Positions 36,093 to 44,839 of a DNA stretch of 64,000 bases are shown in pieces. Location: NCBI RefSeq assembly GCF_002874775.1, contig NZ_CP020991.1, positions 912,918-976,917 on the forward strand, written 5' to 3'. The notes under the pieces were generated by a model that had not been told where the DNA came from, searched no databases, and saw only the letters and a list, made by a program, of their open reading frames with translations. How positions within the stretch are numbered: the stretch's first letter is position 1; the number at the start of each line of letters is the position of its first letter. The position numbers and the translations under genes were made by a program. The stretch comes from Monoglobus pectinilyticus. GTDB taxonomy: Bacteria > Bacillota > Clostridia > Monoglobales > Monoglobaceae.

Positions 36093-36129
36093 TACCAGCA
36101 CACTTAAAAAATAAAGAGGTGTTTACCTT

Positions 36130-37101
36130 TTGATATATACAAATTGTAAGCTGTATAAGCTAAATTCGAAAAAAGTATTGAAGTATCTATTAGCTGTTTC
36201 GGATAATAATTTCTTTGAGCAAAAATATGTGGCCTCACAAATTGAACCATATATTGATACGTTAAAAAAACCAAGACTTATTGAGAAACCATCAGAACAA
36301 CTAAAGGCCATACAATCGAAGATCAAAGGCTTGTTGTATGCAATACAAGTTCCGGATAATGTATTTTCAGGCATTAAAGGCAGATCATATTCACAAAATG
36401 CTCAGTGGCATAAAGGAACTAAGCATGTTTATAAAATAGACTTAACAGCCTTTTTCCCAAGTATAACCCGGGAGAAGGTTTATTCTTTTTTTAAGGACGA
36501 TTTAGAAACATCATCAGATGTTGCGGAAATTATAACGAATATAACAACAGTAGATATAGACTTAACAAATTTACAGAATGTCGAGCAAGTCAATGAGTTT
36601 TTAATTTCAAAGAATGTAAAAACGAGGAATCATCTTATTTCTGGAGCTCCAACAAGCCAGATACTTTCATATATGGCGAATCATAAGATGTTTGACGAAA
36701 TACAATCACTGGCTAATCATAATGGCATCGTGATGACAATTTATGTTGATGATATAACCTTTTCTTCTGAGAATTATATATCAAATAAATTCAAAAACAA
36801 AGTTCAATCTATTATTAAAAAGTATGGGTATCAAATTTCTGCACGCAAAGTTAAATCATATTCTAAATGTTATCCAAAGTTGGTGACTGGTGCTATTATT
36901 GATAAAAATGGTTGCCTTACTGTAAAAAATTCATTGCGGTATAAAATCATGTCTACGTTAAATGAACTAAAAGAAAACCCTAATAATAAAACCGCAAGAA
37001 GGAAACTGAGAGGACTTGTTATTGCGGCGAGACAGATAGAACCGAATGCATATCCTTCTGTACATAAACTGGCTTTTGATAAAAAATATAAGGTGAATTA
37101 A
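36130..37101 (+). CDS. Retron-type reverse transcriptase
   Basis: 323 aa reverse transcriptase. Motifs in order: RLIEKPSEQLKAIQSKIKGLL (RT0/1), GIKGRSYSQNAQWHKG, YKIDLTAFFPSITRE (motif 3 with catalytic Asp), HLISGAPTSQILSYM (motif 4), MTIYVDDITFS (YVDD catalytic pair), SARKVK and PKLVTGAII. The VTG triplet and the 300-320 residue size without extra domains fit retron RTs, which copy an adjacent RNA into a branched RNA-DNA. Start TTG at 36130 with AAGAGGTG ten bases upstream. It follows the 62-residue membrane protein gene and ends at a terminator. AT-richer than the Mob genes, so probably a separately acquired cargo. Confidence 0.9.
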   Translation: MIYTNCKLYKLNSKKVLKYLLAVSDNNFFEQKYVASQIEPYIDTLKKPRLIEKPSEQLKAIQSKIKGLLYAIQVPDNVFSGIKGRSYSQNAQWHKGTKHVYKIDLTAFFPSITREKVYSFFKDDLETSSDVAEIITNITTVDIDLTNLQNVEQVNEFLISKNVKTRNHLISGAPTSQILSYMANHKMFDEIQSLANHNGIVMTIYVDDITFSSENYISNKFKNKVQSIIKKYGYQISARKVKSYSKCYPKLVTGAIIDKNGCLTVKNSLRYKIMSTLNELKENPNNKTARRKLRGLVIAARQIEPNAYPSVHKLAFDKKYKVN

Positions 37102-37140
37102 AAGGTCTACAATGAATGATAACGCATTGTAGACCTTTTA
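37100..37140 (+). terminator. Reverse transcriptase terminator
   Basis: AAAAGGTCTACAATG / CATTGTAGACCTTTT arms at 37100-37114 and 37125-37139, directly after the RT stop; usable in both directions. Confidence 0.9.
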
Positions 37141-37173
37141 CTACTGTGATAAATAAATTTCTATAAATATAGC

Positions 37174-37229
37174 AAAAATCCGAACCCATCACCAACAGGA
37201 ACAACCTGTCTTATGAGGTTCGGATTTTC
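37174..37229 (-). terminator. tRNA-Leu terminator
   Basis: On the minus strand AAAATCCGAACCTC pairs with the later GGGTTCGGATTTTT, enclosing an ACAGGTTGTTCCTGTT hairpin. It lies just downstream of the tRNA 3' end. Confidence 0.85.
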
Positions 37230-37235
37230 ATGCTT

Positions 37236-37320
37236 TGGTGCGGGTAAAAGGACTTGAACCTTCACGTCTGCTGACACTAGAACCTAAATCTAGCGCGTCT
37301 GCCAATTCCGCCATACCCGC
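37236..37320 (-). tRNA. tRNA-Leu (anticodon TAG)
   Basis: Minus strand GCGGGTATGGCGGAATTGGC is the 5' side. The anticodon arm is CTAGA-TTTAGGT-TCTAG with anticodon TAG, reading CUA leucine codons. A variable arm is present, the T arm contains GGTTCAAGTCC, and the acceptor closes with TACCCGC plus encoded ACCA. 85 bases with CCA. Its 3' end faces the mobilizable element. Confidence 0.95.
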
Positions 37321-37551
37321 ATAGCCTATTTATTATAACAAAATAAATAGGCTATGTCAAGAAAAAATTTTCTTTTTATTTTTGAAATATAAATATTATT
37401 TACATTTAATTCCTGTCTATATATTATGTCTTTTTAGTATATTGTCCCTTTATTTTACAAATAATATTGTTACAAAATTTGTTAGCTTATGTTTTGACAA
37501 ATTTAGTGCTGTATGGCAATTACAATAAAATATAAAAAGGAGCGTTAATAT

Positions 37552-38088
37552 ATGAAAGCAACCGGAATAGTCAGACGAATTGATGACTTGGGACGTATCG
37601 TTATACCAAAAGAAATAAGAAGAACTTTAAGAATTCACGAGGGCGACCCTCTTGAAATATACACAGACAGTGACGGTATGGTTATATTTAAAAAATATTC
37701 ACCTATCGGAGAACTCAGCGAATTTGCTCATCAATATGCCGACACATTAAACAAGTCTACAGGTTTACTCACCTGCATCACAGACAAAGACAGTGTAATC
37801 GCTGCCAGCGGAAACGGCAAAAAGGAACTTAAAGAGAAAAAGGTTTCCGGTGAAGTTGAAAAAATAATGGAAAAGAAAACAATGTTCTATTCCAAGCAAA
37901 ATGAGAACACTATCAAAATCATTGATGACAGCGACAAATACAAAGCAGGAGTTGTAGCTCCTATCGTACACGACGGCGACCCCGTCGGAACAGTTATATT
38001 CATAGCCGAGCCTGAAAAGAGTATGAACGAAGTTGAGCAGAAATTAGCAGAAACAGCTGCAGGATTTTTAAGCAAGGCTCTGGAATAA
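37552..38088 (+). CDS. spoVT: Stage V sporulation protein T
   Basis: Forespore transcription factor that tunes sigma-G genes during late sporulation and spore resistance. N-terminal AbrB swapped-hairpin domain MKATGIVRRIDDLGRIVIPK, RRTLRIHEGDPLEIYTD; C-terminal GAF-like domain from about residue 55, which binds an unknown small molecule. 178 aa, same as Bacillus SpoVT. ATG has AAGGAG upstream. Monocistronic, ends at a terminator shared with hemW. Confidence 0.96.
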   Translation: MKATGIVRRIDDLGRIVIPKEIRRTLRIHEGDPLEIYTDSDGMVIFKKYSPIGELSEFAHQYADTLNKSTGLLTCITDKDSVIAASGNGKKELKEKKVSGEVEKIMEKKTMFYSKQNENTIKIIDDSDKYKAGVVAPIVHDGDPVGTVIFIAEPEKSMNEVEQKLAETAAGFLSKALE

Positions 38089-38096
38089 AAGACATA

Positions 38097-38136
38097 GAAT
38101 ACGCCCACGGCTTCAGGCTATGGGCGTATGTTTTTA
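38097..38136. terminator. Bidirectional terminator between spoVT and hemW
   Basis: ATACGCCCA (38099-38107) pairs with TGGGCGTAT (38121-38129) and is followed by GTTTTTATA on the plus strand. The hemW stop at 38134 lies just beyond it, so both convergent genes end here. Confidence 0.9.
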
Positions 38137-39264
38137 TACAAAATCCGACAGTATTATATTTGACACATATATATAATCAGATTTTATTTTTATTATGTCC
38201 CCGTACTCTTCCATTGTTTTGAGCAGGTTTATATGCTTATTCAGCTGTTTTCCGAAAACATCAAAAATATCTTTTCCAAACATATTCATAAACTTTTTTT
38301 TTGAAATTCCACGGTCGAGTCTCAGACCCAAAAACACAAATTCACACATTCGTTCATATTCAGCAGTTTTATCAATCTCTATAATTCCGCTTCCGCTGTT
38401 ATTTACACGATCTATATATCCGCTTACACTTCTTTCGTTGTTAAAACGGAACTTCCCTATACATGAATACGCTCCCGCTCCAAATCCAATATAATCATCT
38501 AAATTCCAGTATAAAAGATTGTGACGTGATTCATATCCCGGCTTTGCAAAATTCGATATCTCATATCTGTTATACCCATTATTATCGAGATAATTTACGC
38601 AGAAGTCATACATCTCCCTATTTTTATCATCATCGGGCAAGTCTAAATTTCCGTCGTTAAAAAGTCTCCAAAAGGGCGTTCCCTCTTCAATCTTTAATGA
38701 ATAAGCCGAAATATGTTCAGGCTCCAGCTCTGCCGTCTTTTCCAAAGTCTCTTTCCATAAGTCCAACGACTGGTTCGGCAATCCAAACATCAAATCTACA
38801 GAAATATTTTCAAACCCGGAATTCCTGGCACTTTTAAAACATTCCAAAAAATCATTATAGTTATGTACCCTGCCTAAACTTTTTAACATATCGTCAGCTG
38901 ACGACTGCATACCTATGCTTAAGCGGTTTATACCGCATTTTCTCAGCCTGCTGAGTTTTTCAAAGTCCGCCGTTCCAGGATTGCACTCTATAGTAATCTC
39001 GGCGTCATCTTTAATCGAAAAATTATTTTTAACAGCCTCAACAATCTTCTCTGTCAGCGCGGTATCAATATATGTCGGAGTTCCTCCTCCTATATATATT
39101 GAGCTGAGTTTAGTATCAGGCAATTTTAATTTTGCCGTTTCGATTTCCTTTATCAAAGCATCCGCATATGAATAACTCATATCCGTCATTCCCGAATATG
39201 AGTTAAAATCGCAGTATTTACATTTTTGTTTGCAAAAAGGTATATGAATATATGCTCCGGTCAT
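38134..39264 (-). CDS. hemW: Radical SAM heme chaperone HemW-like protein
   Basis: Member of the HemW family, formerly annotated as oxygen-independent coproporphyrinogen III oxidase; HemW inserts heme into target proteins and binds a 4Fe-4S cluster. The N-terminus has the radical SAM motif CKQKCKYCDF (CxxxCxxC), then GGGTPTYID, IECNPGT, RLSIGMQSS and VDLMFGLPNQS, with the HemN C-terminal domain ending about residue 360. The extra Cys that marks true HemN is absent from the first cysteines, favouring HemW. 376 aa, normal. It lies 16 bases downstream of lepA and is probably co-transcribed. Confidence 0.92.
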   Translation of the reverse strand: MTGAYIHIPFCKQKCKYCDFNSYSGMTDMSYSYADALIKEIETAKLKLPDTKLSSIYIGGGTPTYIDTALTEKIVEAVKNNFSIKDDAEITIECNPGTADFEKLSRLRKCGINRLSIGMQSSADDMLKSLGRVHNYNDFLECFKSARNSGFENISVDLMFGLPNQSLDLWKETLEKTAELEPEHISAYSLKIEEGTPFWRLFNDGNLDLPDDDKNREMYDFCVNYLDNNGYNRYEISNFAKPGYESRHNLLYWNLDDYIGFGAGAYSCIGKFRFNNERSVSGYIDRVNNSGSGIIEIDKTAEYERMCEFVFLGLRLDRGISKKKFMNMFGKDIFDVFGKQLNKHINLLKTMEEYGDIIKIKSDYIYVSNIILSDFV

Positions 39265-39280
39265 ATTTTAATCTCCAAAA

Positions 39281-41086
39281 TTATTCATCAAGCTTCAATA
39301 CGGACATGAATGCTTCCTGCGGCACTTCTACGCTTCCTACCTGGCGCATACGCTTTTTACCCTCTTTCTGCTTTTCAAGCAGCTTACGTTTTCTGGATAT
39401 ATCTCCGCCGTAACACTTTGCCAAAACGTCTTTGCGCATCGCCTTAACCGTCTCGCGGGCAATAATCTTTCCTCCGACAGCGGCTTGTATCGGCACTTCA
39501 AACAACTGTCTCGGAATAACCTCTTTTAACTTTTCAGCCATTCTTCTGCCCCTGGAATAAGCTCTGTCCGAATGAACAATAAACGACAGTGCGTCAACCA
39601 TTTCACCATTAAGCAGCATATCCAGTTTAACCAGGTCTGACCTCTCATATCTTTCAAACTCATAATCAAACGAAGCGTATCCTCTGGTTCTGGATTTCAG
39701 CGCGTCAAAGAAGTCATATATAATCTCGTTCAGCGGCAGAAAATAGTTGAGCTGAACCCTGGTTTCATCAAGATATTCCATATCTATATAGGTTCCCCGC
39801 CTGTCCTGACAGAGCTCCATTATACTGCCGACATATTCCTTTGGCGACAGAATAGAAGCCCTGACTATCGGCTCCTCCATATAATCAATTTCTGAAACGT
39901 CCGGCAGATTTGTTGGGTTGTCTATAGTTAAAATTGTTCCGTCCGTTTTTATTACCTTATACTCAACCGACGGCGCGGTTGTTACCAAATCAAGGTTAAA
40001 TTCGCGCTCTAACCTTTCCTGGATTATTTCCATATGCAGCAGCCCAAGAAATCCGCACCTGAATCCAAATCCCAGAGCCACCGAAGTTTCCGCCTCAAAA
40101 TTAAGCGCCGCGTCGTTTAGCTGAAGTTTTTCCAACGCCTCGCGGAGGTCGTCGTATCTTGCTCCGTCAGCCGGATATATACCGCTGTATACCATGGACT
40201 TAACTTCCTTATAACCCGGCAGAGCTTCCTCAGCGCCGTTTTCAGAAGTTGTCACCGTGTCGCCGACATGAACATCCTGCACGTTTTTAATGCTGGCGGT
40301 AATAAATCCAACCTCACCCGCAGAAATTTCATCAGCTGAAACCAAACCGTTAGGATGCAGATAACCTACGTCTACAACATCAAACTCACTGCCTGTCGCC
40401 ATCATTTTTATTCTCTGACCGGATTTTAGCTTGCCGTCTATAATCCTAACATAAACAATAACACCCTTATACGCGTCATAATAAGAGTCGAAAATAAGCG
40501 CTTTCAGCGGTGCGTCTTCATCTCCGGCCGGTGGAGGGATAAGCTCAACAATCTTTTCAAGAACCTCTTCAATATTGATTCCGTTTTTAGCTGATATTAA
40601 AGGCGCATTTTCTCCATCTATGCCTATAACATCCTCTATCTCCTGCTTCACCTCGTCCGGTCTTGCGCTGGGAAGATCAATTTTATTTATAACAGGTACG
40701 ATTTCGAGGTCATGCTCCATAGCTAGATATGTGTTTGCCAAAGTCTGCGCCTCAATACCCTGAGCGGCGTCCACTACCAAAACAGCGCCCTCACACGCAG
40801 CCAGGGAACGAGACACTTCATAGTTAAAATCAACGTGTCCCGGAGTGTCTATTAAATTAAGCTCATACTCTTTTCCGTCTTTAGCTTTATAAATCAATTT
40901 CACGGCACGCGCTTTTATGGTAATCCCGCGCTCACGCTCCAATTCCATATTGTCAAGTATCTGCGCCTGCATCTCACGCTGGGTTAAAGCCCCGGTAAAC
41001 TCCAAAAGCCTGTCTGCCAAGGTGCTTTTTCCGTGGTCAATATGAGCGATTATTGAAAAATTTCTTATATTATCCTGGCGATTCAT
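39281..41086 (-). CDS. lepA: Elongation factor 4 (LepA)
   Basis: Ribosome-bound GTPase that can back-translocate or assist assembly of ribosomes under stress. GTPase motifs: [16 protein letters not shown] (P loop), DTPGHVDF (G3) and NKIDLP (G4). EF-G-like domains and the LepA C-terminal domain with [17 protein letters not shown] complete the 601 aa, its normal length. ATG at complement 41084-41086 is preceded by GGAGG; a 19-codon upstream extension lacks a site and is left out. In one operon with hemW, a common order in Firmicutes. Confidence 0.97.
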   Translation of the reverse strand: MNRQDNIRNFSIIAHIDHGKSTLADRLLEFTGALTQREMQAQILDNMELERERGITIKARAVKLIYKAKDGKEYELNLIDTPGHVDFNYEVSRSLAACEGAVLVVDAAQGIEAQTLANTYLAMEHDLEIVPVINKIDLPSARPDEVKQEIEDVIGIDGENAPLISAKNGINIEEVLEKIVELIPPPAGDEDAPLKALIFDSYYDAYKGVIVYVRIIDGKLKSGQRIKMMATGSEFDVVDVGYLHPNGLVSADEISAGEVGFITASIKNVQDVHVGDTVTTSENGAEEALPGYKEVKSMVYSGIYPADGARYDDLREALEKLQLNDAALNFEAETSVALGFGFRCGFLGLLHMEIIQERLEREFNLDLVTTAPSVEYKVIKTDGTILTIDNPTNLPDVSEIDYMEEPIVRASILSPKEYVGSIMELCQDRRGTYIDMEYLDETRVQLNYFLPLNEIIYDFFDALKSRTRGYASFDYEFERYERSDLVKLDMLLNGEMVDALSFIVHSDRAYSRGRRMAEKLKEVIPRQLFEVPIQAAVGGKIIARETVKAMRKDVLAKCYGGDISRKRKLLEKQKEGKKRMRQVGSVEVPQEAFMSVLKLDE

Positions 41087-41194
41087 TAGTTTTCCTCCAA
41101 GTCGGTTAATCAATATAAACGAACATAACTGTTCTACTGACATAATATTCTAACATAAACCGCCCCAAATATCAACATCAAATTTGCCTATAAT

Positions 41195-42202
41195 CTATCT
41201 GTATCTGTCTACATCCTTGAGTGTTATTCCATCATTTACGGCAATATTTATCCCATTTGCCACCACTGAAGATATATCGTCAATTATAGTGTCAACATCT
41301 TTCGGCGCAACTATAAAGCTTCCGAACTTTGGTTTTATAACCTCTTTTATAAGCTCATACTTTTCGTCAGCCATTTCACCGATTAGCTTTAAAGTCTGTC
41401 TTGTCGGCAAATCTTTCAAAACTCCTGCCTTGCCCTGGCTGGCAGCATTAACCAGCATGTCCAGCGTATCTCCGGCAATTGTAGCGGCGTCTACAACCGT
41501 GGGTACTCCGATTGCAATTACAGGCGTTCCCAAAGTGTCAATATTTAAGCCCTTGCGCTTATTTCCAACCCCCTCACCGGGAGTTATACCGGTATCAGAT
41601 ATCTGTATAGTTGTGTTGACGCGCTCCATTTTTCTTGAGCAAAGAGCGTCTATAGCAATAACAAGTTTGGGCTTTATCCTGTCAACCAGACCCCTTATTA
41701 TCTCTCCGGTTTCAATACCGGTCAGTCCCAACACTCCCGGCACAATGCCGCAGATTGAGCGCACACCGTTCTGAATCTCGTCAGGGACATACTCTTTTAG
41801 ATGCCTGGTTATCATTAATGACGATATGACCTTGGGTCCAAGTGCGTCCGCAGTGATATTCTGATTTCCCAAACCTACAACCAAAATCACATCATCGTCT
41901 TTTGTTATAAACTTATCAGTCAGGCTTTTCAGTTCCTCAGCGCATACCTGGCACATTTTTTCATATATTTTCTGTTCTCCATAGAACCTGCTGGGCATTT
42001 CAATCGTTATATAGTCACCCTTAGGCTTTCCTAGGTTTTCTTCTCCCTCTTCATTTAATATTTTTACGCGAGTGACTTTTATTATATTTTCAATAGAATA
42101 TTCATCAACAGATATACCACCGACCTCATCAGCTTTTTCTGCCGTTTCGGAATATAATTCTTTCGCTTCCAGCGCTAAGTCGCATCTAACTTGTTCTGCC
42201 AT
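41195..42202 (-). CDS. gpr: Germination protease
   Basis: Endopeptidase that degrades small acid-soluble spore proteins at germination. It is made as an inactive zymogen in the forespore and cleaves off an N-terminal propeptide. The sequence starts MAEQVRCDLALEAKELY and includes DDVILVVGLGNQNITADALG, SICGIVPGVLGLTG, VIAIDALCSRKMERVNTTIQ and GVGNKRKGLN, the Gpr landmarks. 335 aa, usual length. ATG has GAGGTG upstream. Divergent from rpsT, 109 bases downstream of which lepA begins on the same strand. Confidence 0.95.
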   Translation of the reverse strand: MAEQVRCDLALEAKELYSETAEKADEVGGISVDEYSIENIIKVTRVKILNEEGEENLGKPKGDYITIEMPSRFYGEQKIYEKMCQVCAEELKSLTDKFITKDDDVILVVGLGNQNITADALGPKVISSLMITRHLKEYVPDEIQNGVRSICGIVPGVLGLTGIETGEIIRGLVDRIKPKLVIAIDALCSRKMERVNTTIQISDTGITPGEGVGNKRKGLNIDTLGTPVIAIGVPTVVDAATIAGDTLDMLVNAASQGKAGVLKDLPTRQTLKLIGEMADEKYELIKEVIKPKFGSFIVAPKDVDTIIDDISSVVANGINIAVNDGITLKDVDRYR

Positions 42203-42350
42203 TTTATCACCTCATAAAATTTTATATAGATATATTTTTTCGTTTATCTTAATTTATATACTATAAGATTATTTATAAAAACACACGGCGCTGAGAATTG
42301 AAACTGTTTTTGGATTAATAAAAAAATTTAAAATAATTTTAAAAAAAGTC

Positions 42351-42379
42351 TTGCATTATGGAAAATATAATGTTATAAT
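42351..42379 (+). promoter_or_regulatory. rpsT promoter
   Basis: TTGCAT at 42351-42356 and TATAAT at 42374-42379, spacing 17, about 50 bases before the rpsT start. Confidence 0.85.
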
Positions 42380-42428
42380 ACGTAATACTGATGTAAAAAT
42401 CAAATCGTTATTGTTTGGAGGTGAAATT

Positions 42429-42689
42429 ATGCCTAACATTAAATCAGCTAAGAAAAGAGTTAAAGTTATTAAGAAAAAGACTCTTCAAAATCAGATTATT
42501 AAGTCTCAGCTAAAGACCGCTATCAAGAAGTTTGAAGCTTCTTTAAAGCAAGGACAGGCAGCTGCCTCCGATGCTTACAAGGTTGTTGTTAAGAAGACAG
42601 ATCAGGCTGTTGCGAAAGGTATTCTTCATAAGAACACTGCTTCTCGCAGAAAGAGCCAGTATTCAAATATGCTTAACAAAATCGCGTAG
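42429..42689 (+). CDS. rpsT: 30S ribosomal protein S20
   Basis: Primary-binding 16S rRNA protein of the small subunit. 86 aa, highly basic helical: MPNIKSAKKRVKVIKKK, then LKTAIKKFEASLKQG and GILHKNTASRRKSQYSNML. ATG at 42429 has GGAGGTG upstream; the longer upstream frame begins in the promoter and is excluded. The placement opposite gpr and lepA is conserved in many Firmicutes. Confidence 0.97.
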   Translation: MPNIKSAKKRVKVIKKKTLQNQIIKSQLKTAIKKFEASLKQGQAAASDAYKVVVKKTDQAVAKGILHKNTASRRKSQYSNMLNKIA

Positions 42690-42790
42690 CATAATCAAGA
42701 TATAACAGGCGGTATGCCTGCAATAAATTGAATCCATGGTTGCTTAGGCAACATCTAACACTTGGAATCATTAAAATTCTACAAATGATC

Positions 42791-42815
42791 GGAGCCGGAC
42801 GCGGCTCCTTTTTTA
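42791..42815 (+). terminator. rpsT terminator
   Basis: GGAGCCG-GACG-CGGCTCC (42791-42808) followed by TTTTTTATTTTT. Confidence 0.93.
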
Positions 42816-42823
42816 TTTTTAAG

Positions 42824-42852
42824 TTGACATAAGTCATATTATATGTTACAAT
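42824..42852 (+). promoter_or_regulatory. Promoter of the ABC-F gene
   Basis: Near-consensus TTGACA (42824-42829) and TACAAT (42847-42852), spacing 17. Transcription should start near 42859, leaving a leader of about 230 bases. Confidence 0.9.
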
Positions 42853-42883
42853 ACGTTCAGATTTTAAGATTGGAGTTGAAAGA

Positions 42884-42904
42884 ATGCGTAATTTTTCTTG
42901 CTGA
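42884..42904 (+). CDS. Leader peptide of the ABC-F attenuator
   Basis: Six-codon frame MRNFSC with its own site TGGAG, lying between the promoter and two leader hairpins. Ribosomes stalled here by an antibiotic would change downstream folding, as in other antibiotic-inducible ABC-F and erm leaders. Confidence 0.65.
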   Translation: MRNFSC

Positions 42905-42910
42905 TATTTT

Positions 42911-43066
42911 GGCATAACAGAATTATGGAAGCGGATCCTTCCGCCTGTTTGTTATGCCCGCGCAGGAAAGTTACCAATTCATACAACTCAAAATGTTTTT
43001 ATATATTTAACCTTTTTCATTATTATGAAATTTTTTGAGCTGCCGGGATTTACTTTCTTGCAGCTT
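42911..43066 (+). promoter_or_regulatory. Attenuator hairpins of the ABC-F gene
   Basis: First structure: GGCATAACA (42911-42919) pairs with TGTTATGCC (42950-42958), enclosing GCGGA-TCCT-TCCGC. Second: AGCTGC (43038-43043) pairs with GCAGCT (43060-43065), next to a T6 run and just before the GGAGGAGG site. Together with the leader peptide this resembles translation-dependent transcription attenuation. Exact alternative pairings were not computed. Confidence 0.6.
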
Positions 43067-43091
43067 TCATAATTTTGGAGGAGGTCTTTTT

Positions 43092-44570
43092 ATGTCCCAA
43101 ATTAATATTTCAAACCTGACGTTTGCCTATGAGGGCAGCTATGACAATATATTTGAAAACGCGTCTTTTCAGATTAACACCGATTGGAAAACCGGATTTA
43201 TTGGCAGAAACGGCCGCGGAAAAACAACGTTTTTGAACCTGCTGATGGGTAAATATAAATACAGCGGAACAATTTCATCATCTGCAGACTTTGAATACTT
43301 TCCGTTTGATATTCCTGACGACGATGTTGACACAATCGATATTGCTGAATTTATTTTCAGTGATTTTGAATATTGGAAACTTTCCCGTGAAATAAACTTG
43401 CTCGGCATGAGCGATGATATTTTATATCGGCCTTTTTCCACCCTTTCCGGCGGTGAAAAAACAAAGTTTCAATTGGCGGTTTTATTTTTGAAAGAAAGTA
43501 ATTTTCTGCTTATAGACGAACCAACAAATCATCTTGACGCTGAGGGACGTGAAACAGTCGCAAAATACCTCAGTCAGAAAAAGGGGTTTATCCTTGTTTC
43601 ACATGACAGAGCCTTTCTTGACAAGTGTGTAGACCACATAATCTCAATAAACAAAACAAACATAGAAATACAAAAAGGAAATTTTTCATCATGGCTTTTA
43701 AACAAAGAACAGCGTGATAATTTCGAACTGGCCAAAAATGAAAAGCTAAAGAAAGATATAAAACGGCTTTCACAGTCAGCGCAGAGAACCGCCAAATGGT
43801 CAGACAAAGTAGAAAAAACAAAATGCGGAACCAAAAATTCAGGCCTCAGACCCGACCGAGGTTTTATAGGCCACAAGTCCGCAAAGATGATGAAGCGTTC
43901 AAAGTCTATAGTTTCAAGGAAAGAGTCGGCCATCGAAGAGAAAGCCGGCCTGTTAAAAAATATCGAAACAACTGACTCGCTTAAAATACACCAAGTCCCA
44001 TTTAAAACAAAACAATTGATTCATATGGAAGATGTATCTATAAAATATGACGCAAACATAATTTGCGATAATATAAACCTGGATGTTCTGCAAGGTGACA
44101 GAGTTGCAATAGAGGGTAAAAACGGCTCTGGAAAATCCAGTATACTCAAACTGATTTGCGGTGAAAAAATTGAGCATGGCGGCACTGTTCAAATAGGAAG
44201 CGGTTTAATCGTTTCATATCTTCCTCAGGATGTCTCTTTTCTTTCTGGCAGCTTAAAGAAATATGCCATTAAGAAAAATCTAGATGAGACATTATTTAAA
44301 ACCATTCTCAGAAAGCTTGATTTTTCACGGATACAATTTGAAAAAGATATGAACAACTATAGTCTCGGTCAAAAAAAGAAGGTGCTGATAGCGCAGAGCT
44401 TATGTGAAAAATCCAATTTAATGATATGGGACGAACCTCTGAACTATATTGACATATTTTCTAGAATGCAGATAGAGAACTTGCTCTCAGAATTTAAGCC
44501 GACAATGATTTTTGTTGAGCATGACAAAATATTTTGCGATAGTATCGCAAACAAAACAATCCATATATAA
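43092..44570 (+). CDS. ABC-F ribosomal protection ATPase, Lsa/CplR type
   Basis: Soluble twin-ATPase that displaces antibiotics (lincosamides, pleuromutilins, streptogramin A class) from the ribosome; no membrane domain. First cassette: GFIGRNGRGKTTF, LSGGEKTKFQLA, LLIDEPTNHLD; second: AIEGKNGSGKSSI, YSLGQKKKVLIAQ, LMIWDEPLNYID. The long interdomain linker (about residues 200-300, with RLSQSAQRTAKWSDKVEKTK) is the part that reaches the peptidyl-transferase centre. 492 aa from the ATG at 43092 after GGAGGAGG. The attenuator leader strongly supports an inducible resistance role. Subclass by resemblance only. Confidence 0.9.
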   Translation: MSQINISNLTFAYEGSYDNIFENASFQINTDWKTGFIGRNGRGKTTFLNLLMGKYKYSGTISSSADFEYFPFDIPDDDVDTIDIAEFIFSDFEYWKLSREINLLGMSDDILYRPFSTLSGGEKTKFQLAVLFLKESNFLLIDEPTNHLDAEGRETVAKYLSQKKGFILVSHDRAFLDKCVDHIISINKTNIEIQKGNFSSWLLNKEQRDNFELAKNEKLKKDIKRLSQSAQRTAKWSDKVEKTKCGTKNSGLRPDRGFIGHKSAKMMKRSKSIVSRKESAIEEKAGLLKNIETTDSLKIHQVPFKTKQLIHMEDVSIKYDANIICDNINLDVLQGDRVAIEGKNGSGKSSILKLICGEKIEHGGTVQIGSGLIVSYLPQDVSFLSGSLKKYAIKKNLDETLFKTILRKLDFSRIQFEKDMNNYSLGQKKKVLIAQSLCEKSNLMIWDEPLNYIDIFSRMQIENLLSEFKPTMIFVEHDKIFCDSIANKTIHI

Positions 44571-44839
44571 ATGTATTCCGCATTTGTAAAATACGTAGTA
44601 TAAATTTGCTGACTAATATACTCGAATTTACTCATCCTGCATATTCAATATTTTCAGGCTGAATACACATTTTTCAGCCTGAATACCATATTTGCAGCCC
44701 GAAATTCTCTAGATTTACATGACAGCAAAATAATGTTAATCAAACTTGTTCCGCACTTACAGCCTTATATACTCCTCATTTACAATCAAACATTTTAAAA
44801 TTAAACAGAAAACCAGACAAAAAATTAATGGTGTTTTTA

